64,000 bases of DNA from Symsagittifera roscoffensis (GCF_963678635.1 NW_026971488.1:28878-92877); one strand, 5' to 3'. Counted from the stretch's first letter, positions 21,865 to 33,454 are shown. Notes: generated from the letters alone by a model not told the origin. Made by a program: numbers and translations.

Positions 21865-23165
21865 TGTTGCAGAACGCAACTTTTTCATATTTAAAAAATA
21901 TGTACATTTGCAAAACCTAACTTCTTTTTTCTTATTGTTTAGAAATTATCAGTTTTGATGACTTCGAGTGCTTTTCCGTATTTTAAAACACTGTTTTTCT
22001 TATGTTTTTGATTTAGATACGTGCAAAAAAAAGATTTTTCACTAATTAATCTTAAAACAAAAAATTCTAAAACCTTAATTTTTAGCATTGCAAGAAAATC
22101 TTGTTACGGTTTTCTTTAAAGTGCGAAAAAATACAATGAAATTTTTCTTAATTTGCGAGATTTTTCTTCATTTTGTAACAAACATGCAAAAAATTTATGA
22201 AAATTTTTGCATGTTGCAAAATTTGTAAAGTTTTTTTTTAAAATATGCAAAATTTTTCGAGAAAATTTTTTGCACGATGCAGTTTTTTTCATGAATTTTC
22301 AAAACATATATGCAAAAATCTAACTTCTTTTTTCTGATGCATATGCAAAAATTTTAATCTTTTATTATAAAAAACTTGTTGAATTAATGCTAAAAATTTT
22401 TCATAATTGCTGATTTTGAGTGCTATTCCCTATATTAATACATTGTTTTTCCAGTATTTTTGATCAATATACATGCAAAAAAGAGATATTTTTAATGATC
22501 AAAATTAAAACAAAGATTTTCATTTATTTAATTATTAACAGTGCAAGAAAAACCTCTTTCAGTTTCCTTTAAAATGCGAAAGTATTTAATGAAATTTTTC
22601 TTAATTTGCGAGATTTTCTTTGATTTTTTTAACAAGTATGCAAAAAAATTATGAAAGTTTTTGCATGTTGCAAAATTTGCAAAGTTTTTTTTAAATATGC
22701 CAAATTTTTTGAGAAAATTTTTTGCACGATGCAATTTTTTTCATGACTTTTCAAAACATACATGCAAAAATCTAACTTCTTTTTTCTGATGCATATGCAA
22801 AAATTTTAAATTTAATTGTAAAAAACTTGTTGAATTCATGCTAAAAATTTTTCATAATTGCTGATTTTGAGTGCTATTCCCCATCTTAATACATTGTTTT
22901 TCCAGTATTTTTGATCAATATACATGCAAAAAAGAGAATTTTTTGATGATCAAAAATAAAACAAATATTTTCATTTATTTAATTATTAACAGTGCAAGAA
23001 AATCCTCTTTCAGTTTTCTTTAAAATGCGAAAACATTTTAGTGAAATTTTTCTTAATTTGCGAGGTTTTCTTTGATTTTTTTAACAAGTATGCAAAAAAA
23101 TTATGAAAATTTTTGCATGTTGCAAAATTTGCAAAGTTTTTTTTAAATAAGCAAAATTTTTCGAG
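21865..23165 (+). repeat. Tandem ~450-bp repeat, three units
   Basis: Two well-matched units (about 22271-22722 and 22723-23165) are offset by 451-452 bp. Shared landmarks include GCACGATGCA, CTGATGCATATGCAAAAATT, TTTTGAGTGCTATTCCC, ACATTGTTTTTCCAGTATTT, CAGTGCAAGAAAA and TTAATTTGCGAG. A more diverged first unit covers about 21865-22270. All are rich in TGCAAAAATTTT words. No coding potential is evident; the short minus-strand frames are by-products of the AT-rich units. Confidence 0.85.
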
Positions 23166-23516
23166 AAAATTTTTGCATATTTAAAAAAAACTTTGCAAAT
23201 TTGGCAACATGCAAAAGTTTTCATAATTTTTTGCATACTTGTTAAAAAAATCAAATTAAGAAAAATTCCATTAAATGTTTTCGCATTTTAAAGAAAACTG
23301 AAAGAGGATTTTCTTGCACTGTTAATAATTAAAGTAAATGAAAATCTTTGTTTTAATTTTGATTATTAAAAAAATCTTTTTTTTGCATGTATATTGATCA
23401 AAAATACTGGAAAAACAATGTAATAAGATAGGGAATAGCACTCAAAGTCAGCAATTATGAAAAAATTTTAAGCATTAATACAACTTTTTTACAATAAAAA
23501 TTTACAATTTTTGCAT
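23166..23516 (-). repeat. Inverted copy of the ~450-bp repeat, cut by the gap
   Basis: From about 23170 rightwards the sequence is the reverse complement of the preceding unit, with the landmarks in reverse order, up to the run of N at 23517. It therefore forms an inverted repeat of more than 300 bp per arm with its axis near 23165. It could be a genuine hairpin or palindrome, or an assembly artefact beside the gap. Confidence 0.75.
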
Positions 23517-23716
23517 NNNNNNNNNNNNNNNNNNNNNNNNNNNNNNNNNNNNNNNNNNNNNNNNNNNNNNNNNNNNNNNNNNNNNNNNNNNNNNNNNNNN
23601 NNNNNNNNNNNNNNNNNNNNNNNNNNNNNNNNNNNNNNNNNNNNNNNNNNNNNNNNNNNNNNNNNNNNNNNNNNNNNNNNNNNNNNNNNNNNNNNNNNNN
23701 NNNNNNNNNNNNNNNN
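23517..23716. other. Assembly gap (200 N)
   Basis: Exactly 200 unknown bases, probably a scaffold gap of arbitrary length. It sits between an inverted repeat and a poly-G tract, both hard to assemble. Confidence 0.99.
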
Positions 23717-24300
23717 GGGGGGGGGGGTGGGGGTGGGGCGTTAAACTGGGGGAGGGGGGGGTTAAAAAAATGGGTTAAGAAAACTTATATATATTATCCA
23801 TGGAACTCCGGTGGGGGAAGCTATGAAAATCTAACTCCAACCCTTGAAAATTTAGTTTTATTAGGGTTTTGGTTGAAAAAAAAACAGTGAAATGAAGTGT
23901 TAGTTAAACTTAGTTTAAAAAAAGTAGAGACAAAAAAATATAAATTTTATTCTGAAATGTAACATTTTATGAAACGTAATTCGTAGCAACTGCACTAAAC
24001 AGGAAATGAGATAATTTTGAATAAAATTGTAAATTTCAAGAATAACCCCTCGAAAAAATCCATTATAATCGATTACAATCGATTAAAAATGGATTATTTT
24101 GCCTCGAAAACAAGTTTCATTTTCGAAACTTTCGAATATAATCGATTATATTCGGATTTTATTGATTAGAAAAATAGTTTCATTATAATCCATTTTTAAT
24201 CGATTATAATCAATTATTATCGAAATTTATTGAGACAGACCACGAAAATTCAATATCCAAATTATTATCCATGGAACTCCGGTGCGGGATGGGCGCTTTT
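23717..24300 (-). repeat. Dispersed repeat family R2, copy 1 (minus orientation)
   Basis: It starts with a run of 11 G and G-rich GGGGTTAAA units, followed by a body that matches 42270-42430 in reverse complement. Shared landmarks are AGTGCAGTTGCTAC, CATTTCCT, GGATTTTTTCGAG and GAAATTTACAA. It ends in an array of ATTATAATCGATTATAATCC-type units (about 24056-24220). ATCCATGGAACTCCGGTG occurs twice, at 23798 and 24268. No protein is encoded; it is probably a non-autonomous element. Confidence 0.75.
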
Positions 24301-26209
24301 TCTGCGGTTTTTTTAAATGCGGTTTTCAGAGCCGCTTGGTTGTTTTCTTTCGCTTGAGAGACCAGACCATCTGCCACCGTCGTTTTTGAACCCAAATTTT
24401 TTGATATATCAGATTTATGGGTCACATCTCTCAAACTCAACATGTATTTCAGTAATTCAAATAATGGTTCCAATTTTAATCTTTTCTGGTTTTCGAAATG
24501 TTTGGTAATCTTTTTGCTGTGAGCTCAAGACGGGTGCGACGTTAGTCGATTATCTCCCGCCTTCTCCCGCATTTTCCTGCGCAAAACTGGTATATCAACC
24601 TCTGGAGTCAGCGGAGTTTTATACGTACATGAATGAATCTAGCTGGGAGTCTCTTCTTGTTCTTATCCAATACAACTAGATCAATTTCCGAGACAAACTG
24701 ATTGGTGATGCAGTCCAAGTACTTGTATTCTGAACTGCGTTCAATTTTCTAACGAAACGTGCCTCAAAAAAAGAACACACCATCAACTGATGAATAGTTG
24801 TCCGACCAAAAGGCATGTTTTCGGGTCGATTTTGAATTTTGAAAAAAAAACACGCCATTGACGTATTTTTTGGTCAAACCTGCCGCTCTATGGTTTTCCA
24901 CTGGTGCAATTAACAACTTGATGTTTTTTTGGAACAAACCTTATGATTAGTTTCACTACAGTACCCTGACCTTTGTCAGCACGTGTTACCCACGTTGATG
25001 CACTTATTACCATACGTTTTTCCATGTTCTATTTGATAAACACAAGTTTTTATTCTTATCATAAATTGATTGATGAAAATTTACAGAACTGATAAATCTT
25101 CAAAAGTAAATGTCTGCTCGCAGTCGTCGTGGTACCAGAAAGCTTATGTGAAGTTTTTGATTAGGCTCTTCCTCTGTACTAATTGCGTTATGTCCCATTT
25201 CGGTGTGACATATTTCAATTTTGTTTGTTCTTTGCCGTTTGAGGCTGTAATTTGAATCTGCCAGTTTATGTGAGCCAACTAGAAATAATTGCCATCATCT
25301 TGAACTTTCTGGCTTGTACATTGTGCAATCTCATCATGATAGGGTCTCGCAATTGTGAAGGCTCTATCAACTTTGCCTTCAGGAAAAAAAAATTCTGTTC
25401 GATGTATGCAATTGTTGGAGAAATGGAATAAATACGGCCTCTGAACTGTTAACATTTTGCTAATTTTGAAATTTGAAAGCCTTCAAAAAACTAGTTAAAA
25501 CTTTTATACGCTATGACCGAAACGCAATGAATTAAATTGTGGGAAACATTTCTTGCGAGATATCGATGAAATCAGCCAAAGACTCACGAATTGAATTCGT
25601 GCTGTGCAAATTGTTGGCAGGTAAATCTCTGGCATCCTGCCTGATGTCTGGTTTTGATTCATTCAAACTATTGGCCATTTCTTTGGGTGTATACACATGC
25701 ATTTACGAACAAAGATAGTGCGTTGGTCTTTCAAAAAGCAAATATGATCATAACACATTGTTGTTTGTTTGCTTGCTGCACTTTCTTTTTAAATACGTAA
25801 TTCTCTTACCAATTTTATGCTGCACATGAAGTTATTTTGCAAGCTCAATAACCCATTTTTTTTTCAGCTGGTGGTGTTTTTGAACAATGAACTACAATCA
25901 CTTGCGTCGCACGGATTTTAATGCCTAGTTTGCAAAATTTTGGAGCCATATTCACTCTGTGCTTAGTTGAAAAATCCGCAAAACCAAAATTTTTTGTCCG
26001 GGTTATGTTCTAATTTGTAATCAAACGGAGGTAACCAATCTACCCAACAAACTTAACGGGACAGTGATGATTTAGCAATTTTTTCCCGAAATACAAGATA
26101 TCAATGCTTTGTGATCCGTTACCAGTTTAAAAGGGGCCCAGAATAGTTAGGGGCCCAGAAAGGGGCCCAGAGATCCCTTAAAAATCAATTAGTTAAATAA
26201 ATTCCACTG
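24301..26209. other. Intergenic DNA, no supported gene
   Basis: Only short frames. The minus-strand frame 24473-24210 contains LGSKTTV, echoing LGSKTPV in the minus-strand frame at 34972-34712, so both may be fragments of one old repeat. Three GGGGCCCAGA units lie at 26135-26170. Confidence 0.4.
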
Positions 26210-27600
26210 GTGAAAATTTGGCTCAGAGGTCGACCGCACCAACCATTTCCTTGTTCGCATTTGTTACTCTCGCTTGTCGTATTTGATTCCATACCAAATA
26301 CGGTAACACATTGTTTCCTGATAGATCCCGTTGGATTAAATTGACAACCTGAAACCTAGCAACTTTATTTATATTTCGCAAAAAATGTACCTTTATGCCA
26401 CATGATCATCGCTTAATTCTTGTCTCTTACCCTTTGAACAATTCGATCCGCTTAGTTTTCATGCCCATGACATACCTCGGATTACAAAATGACAATCAGA
26501 ATGTTGTCGAACTGGTGAATATTAGGCACAGATGTCGACCGCACTATCTATTTCACGGTTCGCGTTTCAAACGCTACTCTCCCTTTTTGTACTTTGATCC
26601 AAAAGACGGCAACATATTATTTCATAATAGATCCTGCTGGACTCATTTGACACCCAACACCTAGTCGTTAATTTAATTTGCAAAAAATGATCACTTGATC
26701 CTTTTGACCGCCGCAAAATTCTCGTCTATTTAAAATTTCAATCAATTTCGGTTTCAATTCAAGACGTTCCTCAGATTAGCGAGTCTAGCTCAGAATTTAG
26801 TCTAAATATACCTGAACACACGGCATATAAACTAACACTAACTCTATCACTCGTTGAAACTCGTTAGGCGTATCTACCAAGTCGTAGAAACCTTTCTTAA
26901 AGCGAAAAGTGACCACATTTATGGCTTCGACAAAAAAACTTAATTTTACAACTCTTGGTTATACTAAATCTGCGAATATGCGCAGTTAAGATCGTTAAAA
27001 GTAAACCATATTCTGTCTGACCTGTTTTCACTAATGGCCTACGCTAATTATGATTCGCATTTGGTATCGATTCAGGTTTATCTGTTTTTTTTTATCAATT
27101 TGGAATTCAATGCCAGTTTTATCAACCCATCACGTTTTGCGGTTAACACAGTCGGTAGAACAAAAAATCTTCCAGGCTTTTTCGAAGTTTGACTCTGTGC
27201 CTTTGCTCCAAAAAATGCTGAATTTGTATCTTCCCCCTATGAGAATACACGGATCAGGACTCGTTTTCTTTTAAGTTGAAGAAGGCGCAGCGTTTGATGA
27301 AAAGGTAACTCTACTTCTCATTTTTTAATTACCCAATTTTGTTTACACAGATCCTTGTTTTTCCTGAAAACACTGACTTTGAACTAGTTTGCTCTGGTTA
27401 ATATTTAGCTCAGATGTCGACCGTACCATCCATTGTATTGTTTGCGTTCCTTACACTTCCGCGTCGAATTTCTATTCATTCTCGAAGACAGTAACAAGAT
27501 ATTTCCTAATAGATCCCTTGGACTGCCTCTCTGATTAAAATTTCTGCGTTGTTGGTGGTCCAACATTTTCCCGGTATCCGCAAAAGTGAGTCCATTTAAC
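26210..27600 (-). repeat. Three diverged direct repeats of about 130-220 bp
   Basis: Segments beginning near 26213, 26510 and 27395 share, in order, GGTGAA(A/T)ATT-like and CTCAGA(G/T)GTCGACCG blocks, then (C/T)GCGTTT/GCATTT-like and AGTAACA/GGCAACA blocks, ending in ATAGATCC. On the minus strand all three can be read as a related peptide (D-L-L-G-N-N ... N-G-W-(C/Y)-G-R-H-L-S). They may therefore be tandemly duplicated pieces of an old transposon coding region. The spacing of about 300 and 890 bp suggests later insertions or deletions. The stretch at 26720-27390 between the second and third copies holds nothing recognisable. Confidence 0.55.
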
Positions 27601-27665
27601 TTAAAACTGTCGTCCAAAACACTGGGAAATTCTCAGAGTTTTTTGGTCATAATGGCCAAAACTAG

Positions 27666-27867
27666 TGTCGTATAGTGTTATTTAGTTCAAATTGCAAGTC
27701 GTCAATCAACTGTCATTCGTGATGCTAAATTAATTTATTAGCAGGTGCTATCCTTGGCACAGTCTGTCACCCTTGGATAATCTTTAGAACCACTCTTAAT
27801 GTTAACTTTGTGAGATCAAGTTGATTATCTTTTGGAATTTACTATTGAACGACTAACGTTTTCAACA
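27666..27867 (+). repeat. 5' LTR of element 2
   Basis: 202 bp, beginning TGTCGTATAG and ending TTTTCAACA (TG...CA). It matches 33465-33666 base for base except for about eight substitutions, mostly C/T transitions, and no indels. Confidence 0.95.
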
Positions 27868-27882
27868 TGGCGCAGCCAGCAG
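27868..27882 (+). other. Primer binding site of element 2
   Basis: TGGCGCAGCCAGCAG follows directly on the CA end of the 5' LTR, as expected for the site pairing with the 3' end of a tRNA (TGG complements the tRNA CCA end). I cannot name the tRNA. Confidence 0.8.
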
Positions 27883-27899
27883 TCTCAGGTGGGGGGAGG

Positions 27900-28975
27900 G
27901 GAAGAATTCACTGGGCATTACAGGATTTTGGCCAGCGAAATGTACTGAACCGCCTATGATATGGGAATTCTGGATTGACAGATTCCAATGGGGAATGGTG
28001 GCTAAGTACTCAATAAAACCGAAAAATTACTATTTCGCAGCGACTCTTACTGCAGCCCAAGTTATCGCTTTGCCCGAGGAAGTTGATGGAAAGAATCGAC
28101 TGGAATCAGAACAAATACTGATCTCAAATTTGTATTTGTGTCTGGGGGAAAAAGGACAAGACGAACTACACAAGAGACGACCACATCTGGATCTCTCAAC
28201 GGTTCGTTACCCTAGGATAATAGACGTACTGGAGACGGAATTCAAGAAGGAAAGGAACGAGACATACGAGACATTCCAGCTTCTCTCGCGGACACAATTC
28301 ATCAATGAAAGTTTGGAGCAATTTCATTCCGTACTGAACGGACTGGCAGCCCGATGCAATTTCGGAGCATTGGAGAATCGTATACTGAGGGATGTATTCA
28401 TTGTAAATATGAATAACCGTGAAGCACAAAAGGAATTGTCCAGGTCAACGAAAACACCGGAGGAAGTTTATCGGATAGCCCTCTCGTACGAGCGGGGTAA
28501 CAAATACGCCACATCTTATGTAGCCACGGGATCGGTGGGAACCCAAGGATCATGATCAGGAGGTGGAATCCAGATTAAATCAGAACCGGTCGGAACGATC
28601 CGTGGAGGATATGGTAACAATCGCGCAAGGGGCCGAGGCTCATACCAAGGGCGAGGCTCAAACCGAGGTGGGAATTTGCTCCAAAACAATCGATGCTACA
28701 ACTGCGACTAACCAAATTTTACAAGAGAACATTTGGATAGATGTCCCGTAAAAGGAGTTACGTGTAACTTTTGTCATTAAATTGGACATTTCGAACTTAC
28801 CTGTAGGGGGAAGTGTGGAAATCAGCGAGGACGGGGAGCAGTAGGAATGATACGTGAGAATTTTGACGATACGCATCTGGAGAATTCAGCGGATGAAGAA
28901 GCGTCGCAACATGCAAGCTCCATTGGATGGGTTGATAAGAATCCAGTGGTACATTCGTGGGACTCAAGCTGCTCT
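27900..28975 (+). pseudogene. Gag of element 2 with zinc knuckles
   Basis: The frame at 27956-28555 gives a 199-residue matrix/capsid-like protein (helical; LTAAQVIALPEEV; EQFHSVLNGLAARCNF; ILRDVFIVNM). The retrotransposon Gag core of Ty3/gypsy elements has this look. It then changes frame into an Arg/Gly-rich stretch (about 28600-28690) and two zinc knuckles starting at 28694: a C-x2-C knuckle and then CNFC-x4-H-x4-C to about 28804. Each knuckle is hit by an in-frame TAA. There is no clear initiator ATG near the LTR, so the start is uncertain. Confidence 0.85.
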
Positions 28976-28979
28976 GACG

Positions 28980-29358
28980 GGGATTACATGGTAATGGCAA
29001 TGAAACATAAACGATTCACGGAATTAAAAGTCGCTGGGGCACAGTTGCCGATTAGAATAAATGGGAAATCTACTCGTGTGCGAAGAACCCTGGGAGCTGC
29101 GGGAATTAAACTGGATACCCTTTCGGAGGAGGACAATGCATTTCGGGATTATGGGAACAATCCACTGCAGATGATTGGAACAATGGCTGTAACCATAGAA
29201 TCCAATGGCTGGAAGATAAACGCCAGGATAAAAGTAAAAGGAGGAAACCGCCCATCGATAGTTGGAACAGACTTGATGCCTCAACTAGGACTACAGTTGG
29301 TTCAACAATCACCAGGGGACCAGATAATGTCCAACGATGAAGTGGATCAGGAAAAATA
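28980..29358 (+). pseudogene. Retropepsin of element 2, active-site segment missing
   Basis: Within the frame at 28847-29359, residues from about 28995 (FTELKVAGAQLPIRINGKSTRV) look like the first strands of a gypsy aspartic protease. IVGTDLMPQLGLQL near 29255-29300 is the conserved C-terminal I-(I/V)-G-x-D/T-L-(M/L) strand and helix. Between KSTRV and RRTLGAAGIKL no D-(S/T)-G motif is present, so the catalytic segment appears to have been lost by a small in-frame deletion. The enzyme would be inactive. Confidence 0.7.
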
Positions 29359-29374
29359 GGAGCCAGAGGGGGAG

Positions 29375-30300
29375 TTGGACTCTTGGCAAACCTATTTCAG
29401 TAAGCAGTTTTCAAACCTTTTCAATAGGGTAGGGAAAATAAGAAATTATAAAGTGCAAGCAGAATTTTTTGAAAAAATCACATCAGTACAACAAAAGGGA
29501 CGACGAGTTCCAATTTTATTGCAAAAAAAGTGGATACTGAAATTGATAAACTACTGAAACAGGGTCATATCGAAAATATGACGGAATGCTCGGATAAATA
29601 CTTTGTGTCTCTAATCGTAATAACAGTAGAGAAGGATCGGTCCGTAAAACTAGCGCTCGAGTCAAGGGAACTAATTAAACAAGCGCAAAAGAACAAATAC
29701 CAAATGCCGAATATTGAACAATTAATGGACATAGTGGGACAGACGATTAGAAAAAAAAATTAGGGGACATATTTTTCACAACGATGGATCTACTATATGC
29801 GTATGGTCAACTGCCGTTTAGCGCTGAAACAAGTGTACAATGCAATTTTTCTCTCATTGGAGTTCAATTGACGGGTATGTACCGGTTCAAGCCCGGATTC
29901 TCTGGTCTGACTACCATGCCAGCGGAATTCCAACGCGCAATGAATTATATTCTCGTAGAATATCCGCAAGCGCATGCGTTCATCGACGATATTTTGGTTG
30001 TAACCTAGGGAACCGCGATCGACCATATAGCAACGGTAGAGAAAATTCTATAAAAAAACTGGATCAGGAAAATACGTCTCTAAAACTAACAAAATTCTAG
30101 TTCGCCCAACGGGAATGCGATTGGCTAGGCCACAAAATAACATCTACTGGAATAACTCCATTGGTACCGAAAACAGAACCGATAGAAGCGCTAACGCCGC
30201 CGCCGACTCTGACGCAGTTAAAATCTTTCATGGGGTCGATACACAGTCTTCATAAGTATTTGCCAGCGTTAGCTGAATCATCCGCGCCGTTGCGACTATT
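29375..30300 (+). pseudogene. Reverse transcriptase of element 2, disrupted
   Basis: RT copies element RNA into DNA. Visible in order are a KQGHIE...SLIVITVEKDRSVKLALESRELIKQ palm segment (about 29560-29680), NKYQMPNIEQLMD, FFTTMDLLYAYGQLP (first catalytic Asp, about 29770-29815), QCNFSLIG...YRFKPGFSGLTTMPAEFQRAMN, and FIDDILVVT at about 29980-30005 (FIDD active-site turn). The latter is followed at once by TAG. WLGHKITSTGITPL (30120-30160) and LKSFMGSIHSLHKYLPALAE continue into the connection domain. At least three stops and frame changes are present. Confidence 0.92.
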
Positions 30301-30399
30301 ACTCAGTTAAAGTAATGAATACATTTGGACCCCCGAATGTCAGAACGCGTTCGAAAATCTTAAGGAACGAGTTTCTAACAGTGTTGAACTGCTATTTTC

Positions 30400-30846
30400 G
30401 ATATCCGCAAGGACATTCGTATAGTGTGCGACGCAAGTCATAACGGGCTAGGTGCCGTACTGGAACAGTTAAGACCGGAAGGGTGGCGACCTATTTCTTT
30501 TGCCTCAAGATATCTTAACGAAGCGGAAAAGAAATATTCAACAAATGAATTGGAAATGATGGCAGTTGTGTGGGGGGCTGAATATTTTTGAAATTACATG
30601 CTGGGCCGGAATTTTTTAATCGTGACAGATCACAAAGGGTTAATTTCTCTGTTAAACGGTAACAATAAGAAAAACAAGACGATGTTTAGCCGTTTGACGC
30701 GTTGGTTAGATCGGCTCATTCCCTTTGATTTTCAAATTGAACATAAACCAGGGGCGAAAATCGGGGTGGCGGACTTTTTATCACGTCATCCAAGTAGAGA
30801 AGCAACGCTAATTAGTACGTGTTTACTGTGGAAAAGATCAACTTAA
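30400..30846 (+). pseudogene. RNase H domain of element 2
   Basis: Contains IVCDASHNGLGAVLEQL (first catalytic Asp, about 30418), RPISFASRYLN, the YSTNELEMMAVVW helix with the catalytic Glu, and FLIVTDHKGLISLL with the TDHK Asp, ending with ADFLSRHP. A TGA at 30589-30591 interrupts the AEYF/NYMLG junction. All key acidic residues are otherwise visible. Confidence 0.93.
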
Positions 30847-31299
30847 TTCGTGCCGCTCTCGGTTTCAATGATAGTAGTGCATCCAGGGTATACAAATCCT
30901 CCAATTATCAATCCAAGAGACCGCATATCAAAGCGGAAAGTAAACAACCTATAAATAGATTGAAAGTTTTGTCCGGTAGAGGGCGGAACGCCATGCGAGA
31001 GGAAATCGACCAATCAGAATCGAACAAATGGTTTAAACCGACGGCAACGCGAAATACGCAGTAAATTAGTTGGTGCTATTACTCAATCAAAGAAAAATTG
31101 TTTAAATCCATCAAGTTCTAAATTCCAAAACTCAGAACCTCGAACCGAAATGGATAGAAATATGAAAAAACGGCAGAAATTCTTGAAGCAACACCCGAGT
31201 CTAAACAGCAACAGTGATGAGATTGAAGAATTACCGCAGAATAATATATCTCTAGACGCCATAACTAAAGAAACAAAATAAGTTCGGACAAACACTACC

Positions 31300-32436
31300 C
31301 TTTCGTTACTCTCGGCATTCAAAGGCGAGACAATATCATCCGTGGATACAAATTCAATATGTATGTCAATTATTCCTCGGAATTGCAAGATCGTTAATAA
31401 GATTACCTCTTTACCTGACTTGTTTAATCTAAAATTCATCGAATCTAATTATGTTTTTGACCCCCAACTGAGCGCAATTTGCGACCTCATAGTTTCACAG
31501 GATCCTAACATTCATGAAAAAATTAAATCTATGAACCGTTATTATTTCCATTTCGTCAACGATTTTTATCTCAAGGGAAATGTATTGTGGATGGATGAAA
31601 AACTGGTAATACCCATGAACCTCCAAACTGCAACTAACAATCGAATTCATGCCTACCACCACAGAAAAACCAATATGTTTGATGCCGCAAAAGACGTTTG
31701 GTACCCTTATACTTGTTGATCAATAGCTTTAATGGCTGAAGATTGCCCCGAATGTACCGCCGCCGTTAAGAACTTTAAATTATTTCAACGAAGGGCTCCA
31801 TTAATTATTTAAACGAATCCCGGAAATATGTGTTAGTGGCGGTCGATCGGTTTTCTCGTTGGCCATTGGCAATGGTCTGTGGAAATAATCGGTCTGATAA
31901 AAAACTGAAGTTTTTTAAAAGTTATTTAACAAATCATGGGGTGCCAAGACAAATTCACGTGGATCAGGGAACGAGTTTAATGTCAAACGAGATTAAAGCA
32001 TTCTGTAATGGGGAGGGCACGGAAATCATAAAATCACCAGTGAACGATCATCGGGCAACTGGGTGCGTCGAGCGTGCCATTGGTAGTCCTTAAAACTCTA
32101 TTCTGACTTTCGTCCAGGAAAAATATCCCAAACCCTTGGAAAAAATGATCGAAATGGCCCTTGGTGCTCTCAGATTTTCAAAGAATGCAACATGAAAAGT
32201 CTCACCAATCGAGGCGCATCATGGTTGAGAATTGAACACGGTCTTACGGAACCTTACTAAAAAACCATCTCTTCAAAATCTGGACTGGTCACGGGTTATA
32301 AAAACAAAAAATTCTTGTTTAGATGACGCCGACCCAAATGCGATGTATATGCCACACCCTACTGACACGAACTGGGGCGTACGATCGGATTTGGCATACG
32401 CATTAAGCATAGGAACCACGCGCGCCGGCTGACCAA
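31300..32436 (+). pseudogene. Integrase of element 2, disrupted
   Basis: 31342-31719 holds the N-terminal region, ending with a partial HHCC module (HAYHHRKTNMFDA then C at the end of the frame). 31830-32093 is the catalytic core: VAVDRFSRWPLA with the first Asp, IHVDQGTSLMSNEI with the second Asp, and GCVERAIGS with the Glu. The gene runs on with stops to about 32436 (GVRSDLAYALSIG). The usual DNGP/DNG motif reads DQG here. Confidence 0.88.
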
Positions 32437-33216
32437 TGAGCAATCAGCCAACAAAACGACGAACCGTCAATCCTCAAATCCGCAAGCACCAGCAGAAAAC
32501 TGGGAGCCTCTGGATTAATATTCCACCAAACTGGAAACCGAAATCTCAAAAGGTATAAACAACTTCATTCGAAAGTTAAAGCAGAAAGTGCTCATACGTT
32601 AACTTTAAATAATGGAGTTGTGCTTAGAAAATCGGGGGTGGCCACAAAGCCAAAGTCAAAAAAGACAAAAGCAGTATCACATTCGGTTTTATGACCGCCA
32701 ACCCCGCGTGAGGTTAAAGAGCGAGCGACAAAACGAATTGCTCCAGAAAAGCAAAGGAAGAAAACCGGGCGCCGATTTGAGAACAGTGGTTCTGAATCGG
32801 AAGATAGCGAAGATTTGCCGATTATTTTGGTCAAACGGGCAAAACAACCATGCGCTGAGACATCAACAGCAATAGCACAAACAGGACCAACAGCAATAAC
32901 ACAAACAGACGTGGATATTGGAAGCGACCAAGACACAATTCCGGCACTCAGCGGCGCTTTGAACAGAAATCCAAGGGATCCATCAGCGCCAAATCCAGGG
33001 GACCAGTCACTGCCAGCGTCATTGCCAGCACCAGGTAAAAAGAAGGGAACGACAAGGAAGGCCAGACTGGTTTCGTATAGCAGTCAGGGGGATAGCCAGG
33101 ACGAAACAGGATCTACAGCGTCTCGAAGAAGCGGAAGAAAAAGAACTGCGGTTACCAAGATGGGAGGGGTGATGATTGACTTCATCAATCAGAATGAAAA
33201 AGAGGGAAAGAAGTGA
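32437..33216 (+). pseudogene. Pol C-terminal tail of element 2
   Basis: The frame at 32815-33216 (133 codons) is a basic and Ser/Pro/Gln-rich tail ending near the polypurine tract. It contains repeated AQTGPTAITQT, a KKKGTTRKARLVSYSSQG block and RRSGRKRTAV. Upstream to 32437 the reading is frameshifted. Gypsy Pol proteins often end in such Arg-rich, low-complexity tails. No chromodomain is recognisable. Confidence 0.6.
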
Positions 33217-33454
33217 CCTTAAAGAAATAGTTAAACTGAACCATAAACAAACTTTCTAGCCCAGGGAGAGGGTTGGTCATTTGTGACTTAAAACTCAAAC
33301 GCCATCACTGCTAAGTGATCCTTTTTTAGTTGATAAAACTTGTTGTCAGAAAAGTCGTTTATCATTCTTCAAACATGCAGTCAGTATTTCCTTATCAGTC
33401 ATTTATAATCAACATATGTCGTTATATTTTCAGTCATCTAAAGTTTCATCTATT

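Noticed and set aside
23511-23744. ORF spanning the run of N
   Set aside because: It consists of unknown bases and exists only because N codons do not stop translation.
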